Below are positions 1 through 6,495 of a stretch of 7,052 nucleotides of DNA, piece after piece (the stretch's first letter is position 1; the number at the start of each line of letters is the position of its first letter). A program made the translations under genes and the position numbers. Source of the stretch: Sulfurimonas sp. (GTDB lineage Bacteria > Campylobacterota > Campylobacteria > Campylobacterales > Sulfurimonadaceae). The stretch covers positions 1 to 7,052 of the forward strand of contig NZ_JALOAA010000061.1 of assembly GCF_023229025.1 (NCBI RefSeq), in the 5' to 3' direction. Under the pieces are notes generated by a model. That model worked only from the letters and a program-made list of their open reading frames with translations. It searched no databases and was not told the origin of the DNA.

Positions 1-8
1 TATAAGAA

Positions 9-23
9 CGATAATTGTTATCA
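9..23. promoter_or_regulatory. Putative Fur box (iron-responsive operator)
   Basis: The sequence cgataattgttatca matches the Fur 7-1-7 inverted repeat TGATAAT-N-ATTATCA at 12 of 14 defined positions. Its core is a perfect GATAA/TTATC palindrome (10-14 and 18-22). Fur binds such sites with Fe(II) and usually represses iron-uptake genes. The box is about 40-50 bases upstream of the -10 box of the first gene, which is far for simple repression of that promoter. It may instead serve a gene beyond the left edge. Because the region is AT-rich, a chance match is possible. Confidence 0.5.
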
Positions 24-60
24 TTACTTTTTTGAAGAAGGATTTTTTAGTTATCTTAGC

Positions 61-66
61 TATAAT
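61..66 (+). promoter_or_regulatory. Putative -10 box of the operon promoter
   Basis: A perfect TATAAT lies 25 bases before the ATG of the first gene, which would put transcription start near base 73 and give a leader of about 20 bases. No convincing -35 hexamer is present at the usual spacing; only AT-rich tracts are seen, as is common for housekeeping promoters in Campylobacterota. This is the only good promoter candidate upstream of the six closely spaced genes. Confidence 0.5.
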
Positions 67-91
67 TATAAAAAATAAAATGAAGTGAAAT

Positions 92-811
92 ATGAGAGAA
101 ATATTTAGTAGAGTTGAAGAAGATATATTAGTAAATATAGAAGTAGAGGTTGATATAGAGGATTATAAAGACTCCTATATCTGGCTTTTTAGTCTCTTTG
201 TAAAGCCAAGCAGTGTAGATGAAGAGAGTGAGGCTTTTGAGCAGTTTTTAGAGATTAAAGAGTCCAAGATTATTTTACTTGAGCATCAAAAAAAAGCAAA
301 ATATGTCGGCATGAGAGTTAATGAGGGTTGGTATGAGTTCTATTTTTATGCGAGAGATTCAAAAAATTTGCAAAATTTAGTCTCAGGTATATTAAAAGAG
401 AGCAGCTATAAGCATGAGAGCAGTGTTGTAAAAGATGCAAAATGGGATTTCTACCATAAAAATCTTTTTCCAAGTGAGCTTGAGTTTCATCATATTCAGA
501 GTCGGAGTATAATATTTCTACTTGAGCAAGAGGATGATGAGCTTTTTGCACCTAGAGATGTAGAGCATTATGTATCGTTTGATACGGCTACTCAAAAAGA
601 GAGATTTCTAAAATCTGCGTTGACATTGGGATTTGAGTTTAAAGATGACATAAGCAGCGAAGAGTTTGAGTATGGGGCTGCTCTTGTAAAGTTTCATAAT
701 GTTACTTTGGAAGTGGTAATAGTGGTTGTAGAGGAGCTTTTTGAACTGATAAAAAAAGAGCATGGCTATTATGAGGGCTGGAGCACGACTTTAGCAGCAA
801 AGGAAGATTAG
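92..811 (+). CDS. DUF695/RraB-like two-domain protein
   Basis: A 239-residue soluble acidic protein without signal peptide or membrane segment. The N-terminal part (about residues 5-135) resembles DUF695, a domain of unknown function rich in alternating hydrophobic and acidic residues. The C-terminal part (about 150-235) resembles RraB, the protein inhibitor of RNase E in E. coli: it has a conserved 'RDVEHYVSFDT' entry, a 'LGFEF' turn and the ending 'YYEGWST', which parallels the YDGWGT ending of RraB. The ATG is preceded by tgaag (81-85) at 6 bases and by an in-frame TGA at 86-88, so no earlier start is possible. It heads a probable operon; the next gene starts 6 bases after its stop. The domain assignment is by remembered family pattern. 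A role in RNA turnover is only inferred, and the real partner is unknown. Confidence 0.7.
   Translation: MREIFSRVEEDILVNIEVEVDIEDYKDSYIWLFSLFVKPSSVDEESEAFEQFLEIKESKIILLEHQKKAKYVGMRVNEGWYEFYFYARDSKNLQNLVSGILKESSYKHESSVVKDAKWDFYHKNLFPSELEFHHIQSRSIIFLLEQEDDELFAPRDVEHYVSFDTATQKERFLKSALTLGFEFKDDISSEEFEYGAALVKFHNVTLEVVIVVVEELFELIKKEHGYYEGWSTTLAAKED
801..806 (+). promoter_or_regulatory. Ribosome binding site supporting a GTG start
   Basis: The sequence aggaag sits inside the end of the upstream gene, 11 bases before GTG at 818 and 20 bases before the in-frame ATG at 827. The spacing is slightly long for the GTG but too long for the ATG, so GTG is the better start. Confidence 0.5.
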
Positions 812-817
812 TTTATT

Positions 818-2635
818 GTGAAAAAAATGTTTGCTATTGTCGGAGTTATAAACTACTTAGCAGTTGTTTTTTTAAATGCTTTTACGGATTTAGGGCATAA
901 GATAATCATTCAAAATACAGTTTTTAAAATTTATGACGGAAGCACTCAGATTATTCTAACGGCAGTTGTAAATGCGCTCATGCTTCTCCCGTTTATCTTA
1001 ATGTTCTCGCCTGCGGGTTTTTTGGCTGATAAGTTTGCTAAAAACATAGTTATGAAGTACTCATCACTTTTTGCAGTTGCTATTACGCTCATCATTACTT
1101 ACTCTTACTACAATGGATGGTTTTTTACTGCATTTGCTATGACGTTTTTACTTGCACTCCAGAGTGCGATTTACGGACCTGCAAAGTATGGATATATAAA
1201 AGAGCTAGTCGGCGTTAAATTTATAACTGCAGGAAATGGGGCAGTTCAGGCTACTACTACCGCTGCAATTCTTTTGGGCATCATATTTTATACAGTGCTT
1301 TTTGAAGCCCTTCTTGGGGATGAGTTTAAAACAAAAGAGGATATTTTGCGCCATATTGCTCCTCTTGGGTGGCTTTTGGTTTTAGGCTCGGTCATAGAGT
1401 TTATTTTAGCTTCAAAACTCCCAAATAAGATGATAGAAGCAAGCAAAAGGGAGTTTAGATTTAAGAGGTACCTAAAGGGTGCTTATCTTCGGAAAAATAT
1501 TATCATGATAAGAAGAAAAAAAGAGATATTTGATGCCATTATTGCACTTAGCCTTTTTTGGGCAATATCTCAGGTTGTTTTGGCGATTTTTGGCGAATAT
1601 GCAAAGAGCAAACTGGGAGTTACAAATGCAATTGTAGTCCAAGGTATTATGACACTCTCAGTCATAGGTATAATTATCGGCTCAATTCTTGCTGCAAATT
1701 TTTCAAAATACTACATTAACACAGGACTCTCTGCAATAAGTGCAATAGGAGTTACGGTTATCTTGTTCTTGATCCCCTCAACCGGGTCCATACCGTTTTT
1801 GTCTGTAGAGTTTATCCTCTTTGGGCTATTTAGCGGAGCGCTGATTGTGCCTCTAAATTCAAAAATACAGTACCTTTCGTCAAATGTACATCTTGGAACA
1901 ATTATAGCGGGTAACAATTTTGTTCAAACTATTTTTATGTTTGTTTTTTTAATGATAACAACACTCTTTGCATACTTTTTGGCAGATGCACAAATTCTAT
2001 TTTACATTATGGGCATTGTCGGGCTTTATCTTGTGTTTATACTCTTTAAAAGATACTCTGTCATGGCATGCTGGGCGCTCTTTGAGACTCTTTTTAGAGT
2101 TAGGTACAAGTTTAACTATGAGGGGCTTCAAAATATCCCGCAAGATAGAGCGGTTATGCTCTTGGGCAACCATGTAAGCTGGATAGATTGGTTTGTCGTT
2201 CAGTTGCCGATTGAGAGACGAATTAACTTTATGATTGATAAGGATATATATAACTGGAGGCTATTTAACTGGGCTTTTAAGATTGCCCAATTGATACCGG
2301 TTTCAAAAAAAGCGTCAAAAGATTCGTTTATTGAAACCTCAAAGAGATTAAAAAATGGTAGAATAATAGCAATATTTCCTGAGGGAGAAATATCTAGAAG
2401 TTCTGATGTTGCAAAGTTTTACAGAGGTTACGAATATATAGATAGAGGTCAGGCGGTAATAGTACCTTTTTATATCGATGGTATATTTGGAAGCCTGTTT
2501 GCAAGGCATAAAGATGGAACAAAAAGGTGTTTTTTAAAAAAGAGGCAAATCAGAGTCTGCTTTGGAGAACCGATTGCCCAGGAGATTAAGGCGCAAGAGC
2601 TAAGAGACAGAGTTATGAAACTAAAAAGGATTTAG
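818..2635 (+). CDS. LplT-like MFS transporter fused to PlsC-type acyltransferase
   Basis: A 605-residue inner-membrane protein with two parts. Residues 1 to about 410 are a polytopic MFS transporter of the lysophospholipid transporter (LplT) type, with a motif-A-like loop 'GFLADKFAKN' starting at G67 and the typical 'AIYGPAKYG' segment. Residues about 415-605 are a PlsC/LPLAT acyltransferase with the catalytic HX4D box (H452, D457 in 'NHVSWID') and the second box 'FPEGEIS' (E522, G523). In E. coli, LplT flips lysophospholipids inward and Aas reacylates them. Here the flippase and acyltransferase are joined, but the C-terminal AMP-binding acyl-ACP synthetase domain of Aas and of longer fusions is missing; the protein ends about 80 residues after the EG box. 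By inference it recovers or remodels lysophospholipids at the inner membrane; the acyl donor is unknown. The GTG start is chosen from the aggaag site; the ATG three codons later is the alternative. Confidence 0.85.
   Translation: MKKMFAIVGVINYLAVVFLNAFTDLGHKIIIQNTVFKIYDGSTQIILTAVVNALMLLPFILMFSPAGFLADKFAKNIVMKYSSLFAVAITLIITYSYYNGWFFTAFAMTFLLALQSAIYGPAKYGYIKELVGVKFITAGNGAVQATTTAAILLGIIFYTVLFEALLGDEFKTKEDILRHIAPLGWLLVLGSVIEFILASKLPNKMIEASKREFRFKRYLKGAYLRKNIIMIRRKKEIFDAIIALSLFWAISQVVLAIFGEYAKSKLGVTNAIVVQGIMTLSVIGIIIGSILAANFSKYYINTGLSAISAIGVTVILFLIPSTGSIPFLSVEFILFGLFSGALIVPLNSKIQYLSSNVHLGTIIAGNNFVQTIFMFVFLMITTLFAYFLADAQILFYIMGIVGLYLVFILFKRYSVMACWALFETLFRVRYKFNYEGLQNIPQDRAVMLLGNHVSWIDWFVVQLPIERRINFMIDKDIYNWRLFNWAFKIAQLIPVSKKASKDSFIETSKRLKNGRIIAIFPEGEISRSSDVAKFYRGYEYIDRGQAVIVPFYIDGIFGSLFARHKDGTKRCFLKKRQIRVCFGEPIAQEIKAQELRDRVMKLKRI
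2624..2630 (+). promoter_or_regulatory. Ribosome binding site supporting a TTG start
   Basis: The sequence aaaagga lies inside the last codons of the transporter-acyltransferase gene, 7 bases before the TTG at 2638. It supports that rare start and suggests translational coupling across the 2-base gap. Confidence 0.6.
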
Positions 2636-2637
2636 AT

Positions 2638-3822
2638 TTGAGAACAACATTGATTATCGGTGCAGGCGGAGTAGGTCGCGTTGTTGTACATAAATGCGTA
2701 CAAAATGCAGACGTTTTTGGAAAAATTGTTTTGGCAAGTAGAACTCTGCAGAGATGTCAAGAGATAAAAGATGAACTACCAGATGCAAATATAGAAGTAG
2801 CTACAGTAGATGCGGATAGTACAGATGATGTTATAAAGTTGATTAACGAGTGCAAGCCTGATATCCTTATAAATGTAGCTCTTCCGTATCAGGATTTAAC
2901 TATTATGGATGCGTGTATTGCTACAAAAACTCCATATCTTGATACTGCAAACTATGAGCATCCTGATGAGGCTAAGTTTGAATATAAACTTCAATGGGCA
3001 AGAGATGAGAAGTTCAAAGAGGCAGGAATTATGGGGCTTTTAGGAAGCGGATTTGACCCAGGGGCGACAAATGTATTTTGCGCTTATGCTCAAAAACACT
3101 ACTTTGATGAGATACACACCATAGATATTCTTGACTGTAATGCAGGTGACCATGGTTACGCTTTTGCAACGAACTTTAACCCTGAGATAAATCTTCGTGA
3201 AGTTTCGGCAAAGGGGAGATATTGGGAGAATGGAGAGTGGATAGAGACTGAGCCGCTTGAAATTATGCAAGTTTGGGATTATCCTGAAATTGGTCCAAAA
3301 GATAGCTACCTGCTTTACCATGAGGAGATGGAGTCACTAGTAAAGCACATCAAAGGTTTAAAGCGCATTAGATTTTTTATGACTTTTGGACAGAGTTATA
3401 TAAAGCATATGGAAGTGCTTCAAAATGTCGGGATGCTTGGAATTGAGCCGGTTGAGCATAAGGGCATGATGATAACTCCCATAGAGTTTTTAAAGACACT
3501 TCTTCCAGACCCTGCATCACTAGGGGCTCGTACTAAGGGCAAAACAAATATCGGAATTGTTGCAGAGGGCATAAAAGATGGTAAAAAAAGAAAGATATAT
3601 ATCTATCAGGTAAAAGATCATGAGGAGTGTTACAGGGAGACAAACTCTCAAGGCGTCTCTTATACAACCGGTGTTCCTGCTATGATAGGCGCAAAACTAA
3701 TGCTTGAGGGAGTATGGAGTGGAGTTGGAGTCTTTAACATGGAGCAGATGGACCCAGACCCTTTTATGGATGAGATGAATATACAAGGACTTCCTTGGCA
3801 GATAAAAGAGTTAGAAGCGTAG
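2638..3822 (+). CDS. Carboxyspermidine/carboxynorspermidine dehydrogenase (saccharopine dehydrogenase family)
   Basis: A 394-residue cytosolic enzyme of the saccharopine dehydrogenase family. It begins with a Rossmann dinucleotide site, 'IGAGGVG' (G8, G10, G13), and the second strand ends in 'ASRT' (S34, R35), which favours NADPH. Other family segments include 'LLGSGFDPGATNVF' (from L134) and 'DCNAGDHGY'. In Campylobacter jejuni and Vibrio this enzyme condenses L-aspartate semialdehyde with putrescine (or 1,3-diaminopropane) and reduces the Schiff base to carboxyspermidine (or carboxynorspermidine). The call is strengthened by nspC, the next enzyme of this route, two genes downstream. A plain saccharopine dehydrogenase of lysine metabolism is the usual automatic annotation but fits the context less well. 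The start is TTG with a good aaaagga site; an in-frame ATG is not available nearby without losing the nucleotide-binding site. Which diamine is used cannot be told from the sequence. Confidence 0.88.
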   Translation: MRTTLIIGAGGVGRVVVHKCVQNADVFGKIVLASRTLQRCQEIKDELPDANIEVATVDADSTDDVIKLINECKPDILINVALPYQDLTIMDACIATKTPYLDTANYEHPDEAKFEYKLQWARDEKFKEAGIMGLLGSGFDPGATNVFCAYAQKHYFDEIHTIDILDCNAGDHGYAFATNFNPEINLREVSAKGRYWENGEWIETEPLEIMQVWDYPEIGPKDSYLLYHEEMESLVKHIKGLKRIRFFMTFGQSYIKHMEVLQNVGMLGIEPVEHKGMMITPIEFLKTLLPDPASLGARTKGKTNIGIVAEGIKDGKKRKIYIYQVKDHEECYRETNSQGVSYTTGVPAMIGAKLMLEGVWSGVGVFNMEQMDPDPFMDEMNIQGLPWQIKELEA

Positions 3823-3825
3823 TAT

Positions 3826-4677
3826 ATGACTTTTAAGCATATAATATCAGATATTGAGTCACTTCCCCCACTCTCAAACACACCGTTTGTAATACAGCAG
3901 ATATATAGCTGTGGCTCACAAAACATTGATATCATAAGGCTTGTAAAGGTTATAGAGGATGATGCGGCACTCGCTGCAAATATCCTAAAGATGATAAACG
4001 CGCCGATATACGGTTTTTCTAGAAAAATTGCCTCTATTTCGCAAGCTGTCACTCTTTTTGGAACAGATGAAATCTACGGTTTAGTATTAAAGTATGCGGT
4101 GGATAAAGAGTTAAAAGCAGATACCGAGATTTATGGTGTTGACAACAAGAGATTTAATGATATTTGTCAGCTTCAAAGTACTCTTATGATGCAGTGGTAC
4201 TCAAGGGTAGACCTCAGACATGCACAATTTATGTCTCCGTTGGCACTTATCATGGAGTCGGGAAAACTTGTTTTAGCAAATGAAGTTCTCAAGAGTCACT
4301 ACGCCGGTAAATTCGCCGTTGGATATAGAAATACAAAAAATGTTATTGAGTATGAGTATAGCCTGCTAGGTACAACTACATACTACTTGACTGCACTGCT
4401 TTTTGAGCACTGGATGTTAGAATCGCTCTATGTAGATATACTAAAAGGCTTAGATTTTGAAACGGATGCAAGCCCGAAAGTTAAATCCTATATAGACTCC
4501 TTAGATGCTGTAAGAGCTGCAGTAAATCCAAGAAGCGTCTTTACCAATGATTCAATAAAAGAGGCTTGCGAGATAGTTGAAGATATGGGGCTTGATGCAG
4601 ATGATTTTGAGCATATTGCTCTAAGAGTAAAAGAGAAATATAATCAAGTTTTAATAAATAGAATGAGAAAAAAATAG
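3826..4677 (+). CDS. HDOD-domain protein
   Basis: A 283-residue soluble protein that starts 3 bases after the dehydrogenase stop. Residues about 8-200 form an HDOD domain, recognised from 'LPPLSNTPFVI', 'VIEDDAALAANILKMINAP' and 'YGFSRKIASISQAVTLFG', the typical run through a bound-state helix to the 'SI..A...LG' motif. HDOD domains are related to HD phosphohydrolases but lack the metal-binding His-Asp pair, and are thought to act as protein-interaction modules in signalling, motility or stress control. No receiver, GGDEF, EAL or kinase domain is attached; the tail is predicted helical. The ribosome binding site is weak, so translation may be coupled to the gene before. It lies between the two polyamine genes, which hints at a link, but neither ligand nor partner can be read from the sequence. 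Confidence 0.85.
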   Translation: MTFKHIISDIESLPPLSNTPFVIQQIYSCGSQNIDIIRLVKVIEDDAALAANILKMINAPIYGFSRKIASISQAVTLFGTDEIYGLVLKYAVDKELKADTEIYGVDNKRFNDICQLQSTLMMQWYSRVDLRHAQFMSPLALIMESGKLVLANEVLKSHYAGKFAVGYRNTKNVIEYEYSLLGTTTYYLTALLFEHWMLESLYVDILKGLDFETDASPKVKSYIDSLDAVRAAVNPRSVFTNDSIKEACEIVEDMGLDADDFEHIALRVKEKYNQVLINRMRKK

Positions 4678-4686
4678 TAAAAAAGT

Positions 4687-5847
4687 TTGGATAAAGTCAT
4701 GGAAAAATTAGATCAGATAACTACCCCCTACTACATGTGTGATGAGTCACTTCTTCGCTCAAACCTTGAAATTTTAAACCGTGTTCAGAATGAGAGTGGA
4801 GCTAAAATTATTTTAGCTCTAAAGGGTTTTGCAATGTGGAGCACATTTCCTTTAGTCAAACAGTATCTAAAGGGATGCACGGCCAGCGGGCTACATGAGG
4901 CGCTTCTGGCAAGAGATGAGTTTGTAAAAGATGATGCAAATCTTGAAGTGCATACATATTCACCTGCGTACAAAGATGAGGATATTGAAAATATTGCACG
5001 TATCTCTGATCACATTGTCTTTAATTCGCCAAGTCAGTTATTTAAGTACCATGACATAGTCAAAGAGATAGATTCTGAAATAAGTCTCTCTTTAAGAATA
5101 AATCCCGAGCAATCCTCATCTCCAAAAGATATATATAATCCTTGCGGGCTATACAGCAGACTCGGAACTACACTTGCAAACTTTGACGAGAGGGTTTTGG
5201 AGTATATTGACGGACTCAATTTTCATGCGCTTTGTGAGCAAGATGTTGATGCCTTGGAGGATGTTTTGGAGGCTTTTGAGGCAAAATTTTCAAAATATTT
5301 TAAAAATTTAAAATATATTAACTTTGGTGGCGGGCATCACATAACTAAAGATGGTTACAATGTAGATAGACTTATTCGCACTATAAAAGAGTTCAGAAAA
5401 AAGTATGATGTTGATGTTTATCTAGAACCAGGTGAGGCTGTAGGATGGCAAGCCGGAGTGCTAGTAAGCAGTGTGCTAGATATAGTGCATAACGGTATGG
5501 ATATTGCCATACTTGACACTTCAGCAGAAGCACATATGCCGGATACTCTTGCTATGCCTTATCGTGCTATGGTAAGAGGAAGCGGTGAAGCTGGAGAGAA
5601 AAGATATACATATCGTTTTGGCGGAAATACATGCTTAGCCGGTGATATAATGGGAGACTACTCTTTTGACAAGCCTCTTAAAGTGGGCGATAAAGTGATA
5701 TTTGAAGATCAAATTCATTATACATTTGTAAAAAACACCACATTCAACGGTATAAAGTTACCATCATTGGCTATACTAAGAGAAGATAAAACTCTTGAAC
5801 TTATAAAAGAGTTTGGATATCAAAATTATAAAAATAGACTATCTTAA
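4687..5847 (+). CDS. nspC: Carboxynorspermidine/carboxyspermidine decarboxylase
   Basis: A 386-residue PLP enzyme of the alanine racemase/ornithine decarboxylase fold (fold III), closely resembling Campylobacter NspC. The PLP lysine is K46 in 'LALKGFA'. The phosphate-binding glycines are in 'NFGGGHH' (from N212), followed by 'EPGEAVGW' (from E247), 'DTSAEAHMPDT', the catalytic Cys region 'NTCLAGD' (C316, D320) that completes the partner subunit's active site, and 'KNTTFNG' near the end. It decarboxylates carboxyspermidine to spermidine (or carboxynorspermidine to norspermidine), the step after the dehydrogenase two genes upstream. Length is normal for the family. The start is uncertain: TTG at 4687 has little ribosome-binding signal, while the in-frame ATG at 4699 has gga 7 bases before it and would give a protein 4 residues shorter that still keeps all motifs. 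It could be mistaken for diaminopimelate decarboxylase, but the motifs are those of NspC. Confidence 0.93.
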   Translation: MDKVMEKLDQITTPYYMCDESLLRSNLEILNRVQNESGAKIILALKGFAMWSTFPLVKQYLKGCTASGLHEALLARDEFVKDDANLEVHTYSPAYKDEDIENIARISDHIVFNSPSQLFKYHDIVKEIDSEISLSLRINPEQSSSPKDIYNPCGLYSRLGTTLANFDERVLEYIDGLNFHALCEQDVDALEDVLEAFEAKFSKYFKNLKYINFGGGHHITKDGYNVDRLIRTIKEFRKKYDVDVYLEPGEAVGWQAGVLVSSVLDIVHNGMDIAILDTSAEAHMPDTLAMPYRAMVRGSGEAGEKRYTYRFGGNTCLAGDIMGDYSFDKPLKVGDKVIFEDQIHYTFVKNTTFNGIKLPSLAILREDKTLELIKEFGYQNYKNRLS

Positions 5848-5848
5848 A

Positions 5849-5857
5849 AAGGGGAAG
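5849..5857 (+). promoter_or_regulatory. Strong ribosome binding site of the methyltransferase gene
   Basis: The purine-rich stretch aaggggaag in the 13-base gap ends 3 bases before the ATG at 5861, with its gggga core ending 5 bases before it. It is the clearest such site inside the operon and fixes the start. Confidence 0.6.
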
Positions 5858-5860
5858 TAG

Positions 5861-6415
5861 ATGAAAGAAGATAAACAGAGATGGAATGAGAGATATTTAG
5901 ACAATCCGATGCCTCAAAATGTTTCTCCTCTTCTGGAGAAGTATATTGAGCATGCAAAGGTAGGTCAAGCGATAGATGTGGCTTGCGGAACCGGAAGAAA
6001 TACACACTATTTGGCGGATAGGGGATTTATCGTAGATGCTATCGATATATCGGATTATGCGCTTGATAAAGTCAGAGACAGTTCAACTATAAAAAGGATA
6101 GAGACTGATTTAGACAAATACAATTTGACTCCCAATAAGTATGATTTGATATTAAATATTAACTACTTAAATCGTCGTTTAGTATCCCAGATGAAAGATG
6201 CTCTTAAAAGTGGCGGAGTTTTAATTTTTGAGACATTTATAGTAGCTCATGGGGATTTTAACCTCCCAACGACAAACCTCGATTATTTACTTAGAAAAAA
6301 TGAACTATTGCACTCTTTTATAGGACTCGATGTTATTTACTATGAAGAAAAAATAGATATAAATTTAAGGGGTGAGAGAATTAAAGTAGCATCATTGGTT
6401 GCTAAAAAAGCATAA
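5861..6415 (+). CDS. Class I SAM-dependent methyltransferase, TehB-like
   Basis: A 184-residue cytosolic protein with a single Rossmann-like methyltransferase domain. The N-terminal 'RWNERY' (R7-Y12) is typical of small TehB-like or thiol methyltransferases. Motif I is 'DVACGTGRN' (D39-N47), the acidic end of strand 2 is D62 in 'DAIDIS', and the strand-4 region reads 'YDLILNINYLNR' (Y94-R105), followed by 'LKSGGVLIFETF'. SAM binding is well supported. The substrate is not: relatives act on tellurite, small thiols or other small molecules. It is the last gene of the operon, 13 bases after nspC. It is too short and has the wrong motifs for a spermidine synthase-type aminopropyltransferase. Confidence 0.85.
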   Translation: MKEDKQRWNERYLDNPMPQNVSPLLEKYIEHAKVGQAIDVACGTGRNTHYLADRGFIVDAIDISDYALDKVRDSSTIKRIETDLDKYNLTPNKYDLILNINYLNRRLVSQMKDALKSGGVLIFETFIVAHGDFNLPTTNLDYLLRKNELLHSFIGLDVIYYEEKIDINLRGERIKVASLVAKKA

Positions 6416-6447
6416 ATTTTTATTATAGTTTAATACTATTATGCTTT
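6407..6447. repeat. 9-bp inverted repeat after the operon, possible hairpin
   Basis: The arms AAAGCATAA (6407-6415) and TTATGCTTT (6439-6447) are perfect complements separated by 23 bases. A second small stem, ATAGT/ACTAT (6425-6429 and 6435-6439), lies inside and partly overlaps the right arm, so the two could compete. The left arm contains the stop codon of the methyltransferase gene. No T-run follows on the plus strand, so it is a poor classical terminator. It may still protect the 3' end of the operon mRNA or act as an operator, since the right arm touches a -10 box. Confidence 0.4.
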
Positions 6448-6462
6448 ATAATTAGTTATAAT
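6447..6462 (+). promoter_or_regulatory. Putative tpx promoter with two -10 boxes
   Basis: Two perfect TATAAT hexamers (6447-6452 and 6457-6462) lie 10 bases apart, about one helical turn, in the AT-rich gap before tpx. The downstream one would start transcription near 6469, giving a leader of about 27 bases that holds the ribosome binding site. No clear -35 box is seen. Together with the end of the operon this suggests that tpx has its own promoter. Confidence 0.5.
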
Positions 6463-6495
6463 TTGAAAATTTTTATGCAAGGGGGATTAAAATAG

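Larger units (their letters stand above)
92..6415 (+). other. Probable six-gene operon
   Basis: Six consecutive plus-strand genes are separated by only 6, 2, 3, 9 and 13 bases, with no room for internal promoters or terminators between them. The only clear promoter-like sequence is before the first gene, and the first gap large enough for a new promoter is 6416-6495. Co-transcription is inferred from this spacing. Promoters inside coding sequence cannot be excluded. Confidence 0.75.

Noticed and set aside
2638..3822. Saccharopine dehydrogenase of lysine metabolism
   Set aside because: Same family, but the nspC gene downstream and the close match to the Campylobacter-type enzyme favour a polyamine role.
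3660..4052. Minus-strand open frame of 130 codons across the dehydrogenase/HDOD junction
   Set aside because: It overlaps two well-supported genes in antisense and has no recognisable domain.
5283..5319. Very AT-rich stretch that could look like a promoter or origin element
   Set aside because: It lies inside nspC and encodes a lysine/phenylalanine-rich segment in frame; no separate signal is seen.
4687..5847. Diaminopimelate decarboxylase (lysA)
   Set aside because: Shares the fold, but the 'EPGEAVGW' and 'NTCLAGD' segments and the length are those of NspC.
5861..6415. Aminopropyltransferase (spermidine synthase) completing polyamine synthesis
   Set aside because: Only 184 residues, with an ordinary methyltransferase motif I and no aminopropyltransferase signature.
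6416..6447. Rho-independent terminator after the methyltransferase gene
   Set aside because: The stem is AT-rich with a long loop and no T-run follows, so I list it only as an inverted repeat.
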